From CAVVAY01 sp963746465 (GTDB taxonomy: Bacteria; Actinomycetota; Actinomycetes; JACCUZ01), in NCBI GenBank assembly GCA_963746465.1, contig CAVVAY010000013.1, positions 623,821-687,820 of the forward strand: a stretch of DNA of 64,000 nucleotides, in the 5' to 3' direction. The notes under the pieces were generated by a model. It saw only the letters and a list, made by a program, of their open reading frames with translations. It had not been told where the DNA came from and made no database searches. Position 1 is the stretch's first letter; each line of letters opens with the position of its first letter. Shown in pieces: positions 49,809 to 59,248 of the stretch. The position numbers and the translations under genes are program-made.

Positions 49809-50751
49809 TCACTCGGCCGGGATCGAGGGCTCCACGTCGCCGCCGGAGGAGACCACGATCCCCAGCCCCACCAGCAGCAGCAGCCGCGGCCGGCACCGCC
49901 GCGAGCGGCGGGGTCTGGCCCAGTGCAGCCGCGGCGATCAGCGCAGCTCCCGGGATCTCCAGGAGCAGAGCCAGCGACACCACGGTGGGACTCGTCGAGC
50001 GCAGCACCATGTTGAACACCGAGTGGCCCAGGAGCTGTGCGCCGGCCGTCAGCGCGAGCAGCTGCAGCCAGGTCCGGTCGCTGAAGCCCCAGAGGTCGAC
50101 GCCTCCGACCAGGCAGGCGACCAGCAGGGCGCCGGCTGCGGTCGAGTAGCACAGCGCGGTGTACGTCGTGGTGGTCACTGTCCGGCGTACCTCGGCGCCG
50201 GCGACCGTGTAGAACGCCGCGAACACCCCGCCCAGGAGGGCGAGCAGGTCCCCGGCGAGTGCACGTGGCTCCAGGGAGAAGTCCACCCCGGTGAGGACGA
50301 CGACCGCCACCAGGGACACGGCGATGCCCAGCCAGGCACGCCGCGGGATGTGGTGGCCCTGTGCCCGGGCGATCAGCGCGACCCAGACGGGCTGGGTGGC
50401 CACGATCGCGGTGGCCGAGGCGACCGAGGTGTAGCGCAGGCTCGGGACCCAGGTGGCGAAGTGCAGGGCGAGCAGCACCCCGGCCCCGGCCGCCCAGCGC
50501 AGCTCCCGCCGGACAGGCCGCGCAGCTCGGGCGCCGGCGCACCAGGCCACCGGCCAGATCGCGACCAGCGCCAGGACGTTGCGCCAGAGGGCGACCGCGA
50601 GCGCGGGCGCCACGATCGCCGCCATCAGCGGGCCGGACGTCGACACCGCGACGATGCCCACCGCCATCAGCATCGCGTCGGACCGCGGCGGGCGGCCGAC
50701 CGTGCGCGGGTGGGCGGCAGCGGGCTGGGTCACCGCGCCATCATCGGCCAC
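49809..50751 (-). pseudogene. EamA/DMT-family transporter, frame break near the C-terminus
   Basis: GTG at 50751. Ten membrane helices in two EamA repeats: MLMAVGIVAVSTSGPLMAAI, VALWRNVLALVAIWPVAW, FATWVPSLRYTSVASATAIV, VWVALIARAQG, LGIAVSLVAVVVLTGVDF, LLALLGGVFAAFYTVAGAEV and HSVFNMVLRSTSPTVVSLAL. After LAAVPAAA the original frame runs into low complexity, but a one-base change near 49884 gives LLLLVGLGIVVSSGGD, the expected last helix, and a TGA at 49809. Probably exports a metabolite or amino acid. Nature unknown. Confidence 0.8.
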
Positions 50752-50828
50752 GGCCTCGGGCCCCTCGTCGTCCGGCCGAGCCCGACCGCGGCGACGGGAC
50801 TGCTGACCGCGGTGAACTCGCCGCTCTC

Positions 50829-50859
50829 AGCAACCGTTGATCACGCCAGCGTGATCAAC
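50829..50859. repeat. palindromic element with perfect GTTGATCACG / CGTGATCAAC arms
   Basis: Arms at 50836-50845 and 50850-50859 with a CCAG loop. With the flanking AGCAACC it matches, inverted, a 31-base element at 63164-63194. The mismatches lie in the loop plus one arm base. It lies in the 141 bp between the divergent transporter and hypothetical genes. Confidence 0.65.
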
Positions 50860-50892
50860 TTCAGGGAGCGCCGGGGTGTGGGACGCCGGGGG

Positions 50893-51414
50893 GTGATCGT
50901 CGATCGGGACGCCGAGCTGGCTCGCGCGCTGGTCGATGAAGCCTGCCGGAAGTCGTCCCTGGTCTGGCTGCGGCCGGCCGGTGCGGACCGGGCCCAGGCC
51001 GTCTGGCACGTGTACGTCGACGGCGCGGTGCACCTGGTCACCGGCGGCCTCGAGCAGCCCGCCCCCGAGCTCACCGACGGGGCCGAGGTCGACGTCACGG
51101 TCCGGAGCAAGGACACCGGCGGCCGGGTGGTCACCTATCGGGGCACCGTGTCGACGATCGCGCCCGACGACCAGGCCTGGGACACCGTGGTGACCGAGCT
51201 GCACGCGAAGCGCCTGAACCCTCCGGACGGCGAGGGGCAGCCGGCCCGGTGGGCCCGTGAGTCCCGGGTCGTCCGGATCGAACCGGTCGGGCCGCTCGTG
51301 GAAGGCCCCGGCCACCTCTCGCACCGCTCGCACGCCGCCGAGCCAGCCGCCTCGCCCGCCACCACCCGCGGGCCGCTGCCGTTCGTCGTCGGCCGCCGGG
51401 CCCGCCGCAGGTAA
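50893..51414 (+). CDS. protein of unknown function, 173 aa
   Basis: From GTG. The core is DAELARALVDEACRKSSLVW, LRPAGADRAQAVWHVYVDGA, VHLVTGGLEQPAPELTDGAE, VDVTVRSKDTGGRVVTYRGT, VSTIAPDDQAWDTVVTELHA and RESRVVRIEP. It has the strand order of a split-barrel (pyridoxamine-phosphate-oxidase-like) protein, but no flavin motif is evident. The tail is Pro/Ala-rich. I do not recognise the family with certainty. Frame is intact throughout. Confidence 0.65.
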   Translation: MIVDRDAELARALVDEACRKSSLVWLRPAGADRAQAVWHVYVDGAVHLVTGGLEQPAPELTDGAEVDVTVRSKDTGGRVVTYRGTVSTIAPDDQAWDTVVTELHAKRLNPPDGEGQPARWARESRVVRIEPVGPLVEGPGHLSHRSHAAEPAASPATTRGPLPFVVGRRARRR

Positions 51415-51452
51415 CCCGCTCGATGTCGGCTCCGCTGGCTATCGTCAGCAGC

Positions 51453-52326
<874 letters not shown>

Positions 52327-52391
52327 GTGACACCGCCCGCCGACGCGTGGCAGCCCGGATCCGCGGCGCTGCGCCGGGTAGCCTGATCGGC

Positions 52392-53675
52392 GTGAGCGGC
52401 GCGCCGACCAGGGTCTACATCGCGCGCCTGGCCGGCACCCCACTGTTCGACCCGATGGGCGACCAGGTCGGCCGGGTGCGCGACGTCGTCGTGTCCCTGC
52501 GGATCGGGCCCGAGGAGCCGCGGGTGCTGGGGCTGGTCGTCGAGGTGCCCGGCCGCCGCCGGATCTTCGTGCCGATGACCCGGGTGACCTCCGTCGACGC
52601 GGGGCAGGTCATCACCACCGGACTGGTCAACATGCGCCGGTTCCAGCAGCGCCCCACCGAGACCCTGGTGCTCGGCGAGATGCTCGACCGCACGGTGACC
52701 TTGCACGAGGACGGCTCCCGGGCCGTGGTCGAGGACGTCGGCATCGAGCAGCAGCGGACCCGCGACTGGGCTGTGACCCGGCTGTTCGTCCGGCGTCCGG
52801 GCAAGGGGCTGCGTCGCCGGGGCGAGACCCTCACCGTCGAGTGGCGGGACGCCGGCGGGCTTCAGGTCGAGGAGACCGGCCAGGGTGCGGCCAACCTGCT
52901 GGCCACCTTCGAGCAGCTCAACGCGGCCGACCTGGCCGGCGTGCTGCACGGCCTGTCGTCCAAGCGCCGGGTCGAGGTCGCCGCCGCGCTGGACGACGAG
53001 AAGCTGGCCGACGTCCTCGAGGAGCTGCCCGAGGAGGACCAGGTCGAGATCCTCGGCGAGCTGGAGCAGGAGCGCGCCGCCGACGTGCTCGAGGCCATGC
53101 AGCCCGACGACGCCGCCGACCTGCTCTCCGAGCTGCCGCAGGCCGACGCCGAGAAGCTCCTCCAGCTGATGGAGCCGGACGAGGCCGCCCCCCTGCGCCG
53201 GCTGCTCGCCTACTCCGACGACACGGCCGGCGGCATGATGACCACCGAGCCGGTGATCCTGCCGCCGGACGCCACGGTCGCCGACGCCCTCGCCCGGGTC
53301 CGGCAGCCGGAGCTCTCGCCGGCGCTCGCCGCCCAGGTGTACGTCTGCCGGCCGCCGATGGAGACCCCGACCGGCCGGTTCATCGGCATCGCGCACATCC
53401 AGCGGCTGCTGCGCGAGCCGCCGTCCGCACTGGTGAGCGGGGTCGTCGACTCGAGCATCGAGCCGCTGCACCCCGAGGTGCCGCTGGCCGCGATCACCCA
53501 CCACCTGGCGACGTACAACATGGTGGCCGCACCGGTCGTCGACGAGAACGACCACCTGCTCGGCGCGGTCACCGTCGACGACGTCCTGGACCACCTGCTG
53601 CCCGAGGACTGGCGGCACGGCGGCCACCTGCTCCGCGGGACGGTCGCGGCGAGCGAGGCACCCGATGGCGCGTGA
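52392..53675 (+). CDS. MgtE N-terminal/CBS-domain protein without the transport domain
   Basis: 427 aa from GTG. An N-terminal PRC-barrel-like region (YIARLAGTPLFDPMGDQVGR, VLGLVVEVPGRRRIFVPMTR) covers residues 1-150. The MgtE N superhelix is at 155-280 (NLLATFEQLNAADLAGVLHG, DDEKLADVLEELPEEDQVEI, AADVLEAMQPDDAADLLSEL) and two CBS domains at 280-410 (DTAGGMMTTEPVILPPDATV, PVVDENDHLLGAVTVDDVLD). The membrane channel of MgtE is absent, so this is a soluble Mg2+/nucleotide sensor-like protein. A DUF1003 gene overlaps its end by 11 bp, as in related genomes. Confidence 0.85.
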   Translation: MSGAPTRVYIARLAGTPLFDPMGDQVGRVRDVVVSLRIGPEEPRVLGLVVEVPGRRRIFVPMTRVTSVDAGQVITTGLVNMRRFQQRPTETLVLGEMLDRTVTLHEDGSRAVVEDVGIEQQRTRDWAVTRLFVRRPGKGLRRRGETLTVEWRDAGGLQVEETGQGAANLLATFEQLNAADLAGVLHGLSSKRRVEVAAALDDEKLADVLEELPEEDQVEILGELEQERAADVLEAMQPDDAADLLSELPQADAEKLLQLMEPDEAAPLRRLLAYSDDTAGGMMTTEPVILPPDATVADALARVRQPELSPALAAQVYVCRPPMETPTGRFIGIAHIQRLLREPPSALVSGVVDSSIEPLHPEVPLAAITHHLATYNMVAAPVVDENDHLLGAVTVDDVLDHLLPEDWRHGGHLLRGTVAASEAPDGA

Positions 53676-54194
53676 GCCCCGCCGGGTGACCCGGCTCGAC
53701 CAGCCACGGGAGGTACGCCGGGCACTGGTGCCGACGCCGTCGTACGACCCGGAGGCCTTCGGTCGGCTCAGCGAGCGCATCGCGCGCTTCATCGGCACCG
53801 GCCGGTTCCTCGTGTACATGACCGTCTTCGTCGTGCTCTGGGTGGCCTGGAACGCCGTGGCGTGGCGGCCCAGTTCGACAACTACCCGTTCATCGCGTTG
53901 ACCCTGATGCTGTCGCTGCAGGCGTCGTACGCCGCGCCGCTGATCCTGCTCGCGCAGAACCGGCAGGCCGACCGCGACCGGGTGCAGTACGAGCAGGACC
54001 GCAGCCGGGCCGAGCGCAACATCGCCGACACCGACTACCTCACCCGCGAGCTCGCCTCGCTGCGGATGGCCGTCGGCGACGTCGCCACCCGAGACTTCCT
54101 GCGCTCCGAGCTGCGCCAGCTGCTGGACGACCTGGAGGAGCGGCGGGCTCTCGAGGCCGGACCGGGCGGCCGGCCTACCGGGGACCAGGGCTGA
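53665..54194 (+). pseudogene. DUF1003 membrane protein, one frame break
   Basis: ATG at 53665, inside the end of the previous gene. The first frame gives FGRLSERIARFIGTGRFLVY, MTVFVVLWVAWNAVAW and the other frame AAQFDNYPFIALTLMLSLQA, SYAAPLILLAQNRQADRDRV, YLTRELASLRMAVGD. A one-base change near 53868 joins them. The pattern (two membrane helices with FDPYPFxxLxxxxSxxAxxxxPxILMSQNRQ) is DUF1003. It is coupled to the MgtE-N/CBS protein and convergent to the MarR gene with a 20 bp overlap. Function unknown. Confidence 0.8.
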
Positions 54195-54663
54195 CGCTGC
54201 CCGACGGCTCCAGGCTGTCGTCGTCGATGAAGCGCCCGAGCAGGTCGGCCAGTGCCGCTGCCTCGTCCTCGGCCAGCCGGCCGACGGCATGGTCGGCGAC
54301 ACCGCGCAGGTGCACCGGGCTGGCCGCACGCAGCCGGTCGAGGCCGTCGTCGGTCAGCACCGTGAACAGCCCGCGGGCGTCGCTGTCGCACGCCTCCCGG
54401 CGCACCAGGCCCTCGCGCTCGAGACGGTCGACCAGCCGGGTGAGCCCGCTGCGCGACAGCAGCACCCGCTCGGCCAGCTCCGACATCCGCAACCGGCGCT
54501 CGGGTGCCTCGACGAGCTGCACCAGGACGTCGTAGGAGGCCAGCGGCAGCCGGTGCTCGGCCATCAGGTCGTTCTCGAGCCGGCGCGTCACGAGCGCGTG
54601 CGCCCGCAGGAAGCGCCGCCAGGCCAGCATCTGCTGATGGCTCAGGTCCCCCGACCGTTGCAT
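54175..54663 (-). CDS. MarR-family transcriptional regulator
   Basis: 162 aa. Helical N-terminus (LAWRRFLRAHALVTRRLEND), the winged helix LPLASYDVLVQLVEAPERRL, MSELAERVLLSRSGLTRLVD, RLEREGLVRREACDSDARGL with the wing, and C-terminal dimer helices (AEDEAAALADLLGRFIDD). Ligand and targets are unknown. The start ATG lies 65 bp from the divergent mrp gene. Confidence 0.88.
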   Translation of the reverse strand: MQRSGDLSHQQMLAWRRFLRAHALVTRRLENDLMAEHRLPLASYDVLVQLVEAPERRLRMSELAERVLLSRSGLTRLVDRLEREGLVRREACDSDARGLFTVLTDDGLDRLRAASPVHLRGVADHAVGRLAEDEAAALADLLGRFIDDDSLEPSGSVSPGPR

Positions 54664-54716
54664 AGGGGAGATCGTAGGGTCCAGCGGCCGCCGAGGGCAG
54701 CCCCGCGTCCGCCACG

Positions 54717-54722
54717 TAGCAT
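54717..54722 (+). promoter_or_regulatory. -10 box TAGCAT of mrp (leaderless)
   Basis: TAGCAT ends six bases before the ATG at 54729. The GGAGG between them is too close to the start to serve as a Shine-Dalgarno site. Confidence 0.5.
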
Positions 54723-54728
54723 CGGAGG

Positions 54729-55886
54729 ATGCCCAGCACCTCGGTCACCGGACCGACCCTCGACGCCGTCCAGGCTGCCCTGGCCACCGTCGACGACCCC
54801 GAGATCCGCAAGCCGATCACCGAGCTGGGCATGGTGAAGTCGGTCGACATCTCTCCCACGGGCGAGGTTGCCGTCGCGGTGTACCTCACGGTCGCCGGCT
54901 GCCCCATGCGCGACACCATCACCAAGAACGTGACCGCTGCGGTGGCGGCGGTCGACGGCGTGACCGGCGTCAAGGTCGACCTGGACGTGATGTCCGAGAC
55001 CCAGCGCAAGGACCTGCAGGGCCGGCTGCGGTCCGCCTCCGGCGCGGTCGAGCGAGAGATCCCCTTCGCACTGCCGGGGTCGCTGACCCGGGTCTACGCG
55101 GTCGCCTCCGGGAAGGGCGGCGTCGGCAAGTCCTCGGTCACCGTCAACCTCGCGGCTGCCATGGCTCGCAACGGGCTCGCCGTCGGCGTGGTCGACGCCG
55201 ACATCTACGGCCACTCGGTCCCGCGGATGCTCGGCGTCGAGGGCCGGCCGACACAGGTCGAGGACATGATCCTGCCGCCGGTCGCGAACGACGTGAAGGT
55301 CATCTCGATCGGGATGTTCGTGGCGAACAACCAGCCGGTCGTCTGGCGCGGCCCGATGCTGCACCGGGCCTTGCAGCAGTTCCTCGGCGACGTCTACTGG
55401 GGCGACCTCGACGTGCTGCTGATGGACCTTCCTCCCGGCACCGGTGACATCGCCATCTCGGTGGCGCAGCTGGTCCCGCCGGCCGAGCTGCTGGTCGTGA
55501 CCACTCCGCAGCAGGCCGCTGCCGAGGTCGCCGAGCGCGCCGGCACCATCGCGCTGCAGACCCACCAGCAGATCGCTGGCGTGGTCGAGAACATGTCCTA
55601 CCTGCCGTGCCCGCACTGCGACGAGCGCATCGAGGTCTTCGGCAGCGGCGGCGGCCAGGCGGTGTCCGACGGGCTCAGCCGCACGATGGGTGCCCCGGTG
55701 CCGCTGCTCGGCCAGATCCCGCTGGACACCCGGTTGCGCGAGGGCGGCGACTCCGGGGTGCCGCTGGTCCTCTCCGACCCCGACGCCCCGGCGGCCCAGG
55801 CGCTCAGCAAGGTGGCCGACACCCTCGGGCACCGGGCGCGCGGCCTGGTCGGCCGGTCGCTCGGACTGAGCCCCGCGGGCCGCTAG
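54729..55886 (+). CDS. mrp: Mrp/ApbC iron-sulfur cluster carrier P-loop ATPase
   Basis: 385 aa. N-terminal MIP18/DUF59 domain (residues 8-95: LATVDDPEIRKPITELGMVK, YLTVAGCPMRDTITKNVTAA). The P-loop ATPase has VYAVASGKGGVGKSSVTVNL (deviant Walker A with signature Lys), VVDADIYGHSVPRMLG, VLLMDLPPGTGDIAISVAQL and the CxxC in YLPCPHCDERIEVFGSGGG that binds the 4Fe-4S cluster at the dimer interface. It hands clusters to apo-enzymes. Its closeness to the sigE operon matches mycobacteria. Convergent to tatB with a 2 bp gap. Confidence 0.92.
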   Translation: MPSTSVTGPTLDAVQAALATVDDPEIRKPITELGMVKSVDISPTGEVAVAVYLTVAGCPMRDTITKNVTAAVAAVDGVTGVKVDLDVMSETQRKDLQGRLRSASGAVEREIPFALPGSLTRVYAVASGKGGVGKSSVTVNLAAAMARNGLAVGVVDADIYGHSVPRMLGVEGRPTQVEDMILPPVANDVKVISIGMFVANNQPVVWRGPMLHRALQQFLGDVYWGDLDVLLMDLPPGTGDIAISVAQLVPPAELLVVTTPQQAAAEVAERAGTIALQTHQQIAGVVENMSYLPCPHCDERIEVFGSGGGQAVSDGLSRTMGAPVPLLGQIPLDTRLREGGDSGVPLVLSDPDAPAAQALSKVADTLGHRARGLVGRSLGLSPAGR

Positions 55887-55888
55887 AG

Positions 55889-56248
55889 CTAGGTGGCGTC
55901 CTCGTCGTACGGCGGGGGCGCAGCGGGTGCGCTCGAGGCGGACCGTTGCTCACCCGGGCCGCGACGAGCCGCCGGCTTCGTGCCGACGTCGTCGAGCTCG
56001 TCGAGGTCGATCGGGTCGAGCAGGTGCTTGCGGACCAGGCTGCGAGGGTTCAGATCCGTCAGGGAGAGATCCTTCATCTCCGGTCCCAGCTCGCGGCTCA
56101 CCTCGGCCCGCGCCTCCGTGGCCATCCGGCGCACCTGGCGCAGCATCTTGGCGGCGTCGGCGGCATAGCGCGGCAGCTTCTCCGGGCCGAGCACGATGAG
56201 CGCGACGATCGCGAGGCCGATGAACTCACCCGGACCGATGTCGAACAC
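55889..56248 (-). CDS. tatB: TatB twin-arginine translocase subunit
   Basis: 119 aa. N-terminal membrane helix preceded by a Glu (FDIGPGEFIGLAIVALIVLG), the hinge GPEKLP, an amphipathic helix (RYAADAAKMLRQVRRMATEA) and a long polar helix with EVSRELGPEM. The region DLSLTDLNPRSLVRKHLLDP is typical of the actinobacterial TatB encoded after sigE/htrA. TatB receives folded Tat substrates with TatC. The tail is Pro/Ala-rich. Last gene of the sigE-linked unit, 12 bp from htrA. Confidence 0.9.
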   Translation of the reverse strand: MFDIGPGEFIGLAIVALIVLGPEKLPRYAADAAKMLRQVRRMATEARAEVSRELGPEMKDLSLTDLNPRSLVRKHLLDPIDLDELDDVGTKPAARRGPGEQRSASSAPAAPPPYDEDAT

Positions 56249-56260
56249 GCCGCGATCTCC

Positions 56261-57532
56261 TCACCCCTCGTTGGCGCCCAGGGTCACCTTGATGTCCTGC
56301 TCGGAGCCGTCCCGGCGCACCGTGAGCGTAACCGTGTCGCCGGGTCGCTTGCTGCGGATCGCCACGATCAGCTCGGAGCTGCCCTCGACCGGCTTACCGT
56401 CCAACGCGACGATCACGTCGCCCGGCTGCATGCCGGCCTGCTCGGCCGGGCCGCCCGGCACCAGGGGCGGATGGCCACCCGTGGTGCCCTCAGCGATCCG
56501 GGCCCCCTCGCCGTCGTACCCGCCGTCCAGGCTGGCCCCGATCACCGGGAACTCAGCCGAGCCGTTGTCGAGCAGCTGCTCGACGGTGCGCCGCACCTGG
56601 TTGATCGGGATCGCGAAGCCGACGCCGATGTTCCCGCTCTCGCCGCCGAGGCCTCCCCCCACCGTCGCGATCGCGGAGTTGACCCCGATGACCTCGCCGG
56701 CCAGGTTGACCAGCGGGCCGCCCGAGTTGCCGGGGTTGATGGCCGCGTCGGTCTGGATCGCGTTGATGTAGGCGCTGTCGCTGGACCTCTGCTCACCGCC
56801 GGCGGTCACGGGCCGGTTCTTGGCGCTGACGATGCCGAGCGTGACGGTGCCGGACAGTCCCAGCGGGGAGCCGATGGCCAGCACCTGGTCGCCGACGGCG
56901 ACGCTGTCGGAGTTGCCCAACGGCAGCGCGGGGAGATTCTTCGCATTGACCCGGAGGACCGCGAGGTCGTAGCTCGCGGACTTGCCGAGCACCTTCCCGA
57001 CCATCGAGCGGCCGTCGCTGAACGTCAGCTCCACGTCGCCCTGCGCGTCGGTGACGACGTGGTTGTTCGTCACGACGACGCCCGCGTCGTCGACGACGAA
57101 GCCCGACCCGGTGGCCTGCCCGTCCGAGGTCTCGACCTTGATCTGGACCACGCTGGGCAGCACTCGCGCGGCGACGCCGGGGATGCTGCCCTCGGGACGG
57201 TCGACGTCCCGGGCCGGCGCGGCACCCAGGCTGGCACCGTCGACGGTGCCCGAGTCGGAGTCCCGCTCGGCGAGCAGGAAGCCCGCGGAGCCGCCGACGA
57301 CGCCGGCCACCAGGGCGATCGCCGCCGCCAGCGCGACCAGCAGGCCGGTGCGGCTGCGCGGTGGCTTCGGGTCGTTGCCGAGCGTGTCGGTGGGCGCCCA
57401 GACGTCGTGCACCGTGTCGTGCACCGTGTCGTCGGTCGGCGGGGCGTCCCAGACCTGGCGCTGGGAGCCGGTCCACCACGGCGTCGGTGCGCCCTCGCCG
57501 GGTCGGTCGCCCGGGCGGTTCTCGTCGGTCAT
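56261..57532 (-). CDS. htrA: HtrA/DegP-like membrane-anchored serine protease
   Basis: 423 aa from ATG at 57532. A Pro/Asp-rich cytoplasmic head (1-65), one membrane helix (GLLVALAAAIALVAGVVGGS) and the trypsin-like domain with His in VVTNNHVVTDAQ, Asp in ASYDLAVLRV and Ser in AAINPGNSGGPLVNLAG. A PDZ domain follows from about residue 335 (AGMQPGDVIVALDGKPVEGS, SKRPGDTVTLTVRRDG). It degrades or refolds damaged extracytoplasmic proteins. In M. tuberculosis htrA follows rseA in the sigE operon. Here an RseB-like gene lies between. Confidence 0.92.
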   Translation of the reverse strand: MTDENRPGDRPGEGAPTPWWTGSQRQVWDAPPTDDTVHDTVHDVWAPTDTLGNDPKPPRSRTGLLVALAAAIALVAGVVGGSAGFLLAERDSDSGTVDGASLGAAPARDVDRPEGSIPGVAARVLPSVVQIKVETSDGQATGSGFVVDDAGVVVTNNHVVTDAQGDVELTFSDGRSMVGKVLGKSASYDLAVLRVNAKNLPALPLGNSDSVAVGDQVLAIGSPLGLSGTVTLGIVSAKNRPVTAGGEQRSSDSAYINAIQTDAAINPGNSGGPLVNLAGEVIGVNSAIATVGGGLGGESGNIGVGFAIPINQVRRTVEQLLDNGSAEFPVIGASLDGGYDGEGARIAEGTTGGHPPLVPGGPAEQAGMQPGDVIVALDGKPVEGSSELIVAIRSKRPGDTVTLTVRRDGSEQDIKVTLGANEG

Positions 57533-57581
57533 GCTGCGGTGCTCCGGATGGTCGGCGGGACGGCTCGGTCTGCGACTGCCC

Positions 57582-58667
57582 TCAGGAGAACGGGTTGAAC
57601 CAGGACGCGACCCGGTCCAGCCCTCGGCCGAGACGCCCGAGGGTGTCGCCGTCCGCAGCCGGATGGTGCGGCAGGGCCGCCACCACCTGGTCCACCGTAC
57701 GCTCCGGGGCGTCGGCCACGACCGTGTAGACGGTCCTGCCGGAGGTCCAGACCACCCGCTTCGGGACCTCGCCACGCACCCAGATCTCGTGACCGTCGGT
57801 GACCTCCCGCCGGTGGTCGGCCAGGGCGGCCTCGTCCAGCCGCCCGCGCTGCTCGAACACCGAGACGGTCGCGATCCCGTCGCTGTAGCTGAGGTGGACG
57901 ATGCTGCCGTCCTGCCCGCCGCGGCGGGCGTCGACCAGGGTGAGCGGCCCCGGCAGAACGGCCGGGCAGTGCCAGCCGCGGTCCCGCATCCGGCCAAGCG
58001 CGGCCGGGTCGATGCTGGCCGACCAGGCCCGGTCCCCTGACCCCACGGCCACGGTCCCCCGGCCGATCGAGATCTCGACGAAGGCGCTCGCCCGGGTGGT
58101 GCGGCCGTGCCGGTCGTACACCTCGCGGCGCAGCACCAGCCCGCTGTCCCGGTCGAGCCAGAACCGGGCGGCGTCCGGTGAGTCGGCGGCTGCGTCCGGG
58201 CGCCGGGCGGCGACGACGTCGACGGTCCGGCCGGCCACCTGGTCCTCGCCGACCACGCTGAGCGAGTAGTGCGACATCAGCACGCCGATGCCGCCGCCGG
58301 CGATCGACGGGGTGCCGGCGGCGGCCAGCGTCATGCTGCGGGCAGGGGCCGCCATGGTGGCGTCGGTGTGCGCCCGGGTGCCTTCGCCGGGCACGTGGTC
58401 GATGTCGACGACCTCGCTGGTGGTGCCGCGCGCGGTCCACGCGGAGACGAACTGGACGCCGCTGTACGGCGTGCTGGCCGGCGCGCTGCCGGCCCGGACC
58501 AGCAGCCGCCGGGCCGCGGGCTGCACCACCGGACGCGCACCGCCGGTGCTCGCCGACGGGTCGGCGGGCTGCCGCGGGGCCGTGTGGTTGGGCGCGACGA
58601 CCAGCGCGACCACGGCCAGGGGTCCCAGGACCAGGACCGCCCCGGCGACGGGGACCAGCCGCTTCAC
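57582..58667 (-). CDS. RseB/MucB-like sigma-factor regulatory lipid-binding-type protein, secreted
   Basis: 361 aa from GTG, overlapping the anti-sigma stop (GTGA). N-terminal membrane/signal segment AGAVLVLGPLAVVALVVA. The first domain (residues 55-230) is LolA-like as in MucB/RseB (RRLLVRAGSAPASTPYSGVQ, WTARGTTSEVVDIDHVPGEG, FWLDRDSGLVLRREVYDRHG). The second domain resembles the MucB/RseB C-terminal part (VHLSYSDGIATVSVFEQRGR, VVWTSGRTVYTVVADAPE). RseB shields the anti-sigma factor from proteolysis until envelope stress. Placement right after the anti-sigma gene supports the same job here. Confidence 0.82.
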   Translation of the reverse strand: MKRLVPVAGAVLVLGPLAVVALVVAPNHTAPRQPADPSASTGGARPVVQPAARRLLVRAGSAPASTPYSGVQFVSAWTARGTTSEVVDIDHVPGEGTRAHTDATMAAPARSMTLAAAGTPSIAGGGIGVLMSHYSLSVVGEDQVAGRTVDVVAARRPDAAADSPDAARFWLDRDSGLVLRREVYDRHGRTTRASAFVEISIGRGTVAVGSGDRAWSASIDPAALGRMRDRGWHCPAVLPGPLTLVDARRGGQDGSIVHLSYSDGIATVSVFEQRGRLDEAALADHRREVTDGHEIWVRGEVPKRVVWTSGRTVYTVVADAPERTVDQVVAALPHHPAADGDTLGRLGRGLDRVASWFNPFS

Positions 58668-59248
58668 CGTCGCGGGACGGTCGGGTAGAACACGTCGCCG
58701 AAGGCTGCCGACATGCCCAGACCAGGCTCGCCGACGGTGATCCCGCTCATGGTGGCGGAGTGCTCGACGGACAGCTCCGCCGAGGGCGGCACGACGCTGC
58801 CGGCCGGCTGGCGCGGCGCGCCGGCGGCGAACGCCGTACCGAGCACCAGGCCGGCGACCGACAGGGCGCCGACCGCTGCGTAGCGGGCCCGGCGGGTGCG
58901 GCGCGCGGTGCGGGCGCCGTACGACGAGGGTCCGCGGGAGTCCCCGCGGTTGCTGCGCGGGCCGCGACCGGGTGGCGGCAGGACCGGGACCACGGGGCCC
59001 TGGGGCATCGTGCGCGAGCGCGGCGGCAGCGGAGGCCCCGGCAGCGCGAGGGCGGCCAGCGAGGCGAGCACCTGGTCGGGCGGCTCCGGGGCACGGGCCG
59101 AGGCCAGCGCCTCCTTGACGGCGCGCTCGGCGTCGAGCAGGTCGTGGCAGGGGCGGCAGTGCGCGACGTGGGCGAGCGCGCGGTCGCGGTCCTCGTGGCT
59201 GAGCTCGCCGTCGACCAGGGCCGAGAGGCGGTGTCCGAGGTGGCTCAC
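58664..59248 (-). CDS. rseA: zinc-containing anti-sigma factor (RseA-type) for the adjacent ECF sigma factor
   Basis: 194 aa, start overlapping the sigE stop (ATGA). The anti-sigma zinc motif is HLGHRLSALVDGELSHEDRD then HVAHCRPCHDLLDAE, with the HxxxCxxC arrangement. A Pro-rich linker with basic stretches leads to one membrane helix (YAAVGALSVAGLVLGTAFAA) and a ~55-residue outside tail. It would hold SigE inactive at the membrane until cleaved. The long external tail gives a binding surface for the RseB-like protein next in the operon. Confidence 0.88.
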   Translation of the reverse strand: MSHLGHRLSALVDGELSHEDRDRALAHVAHCRPCHDLLDAERAVKEALASARAPEPPDQVLASLAALALPGPPLPPRSRTMPQGPVVPVLPPPGRGPRSNRGDSRGPSSYGARTARRTRRARYAAVGALSVAGLVLGTAFAAGAPRQPAGSVVPPSAELSVEHSATMSGITVGEPGLGMSAAFGDVFYPTVPRR

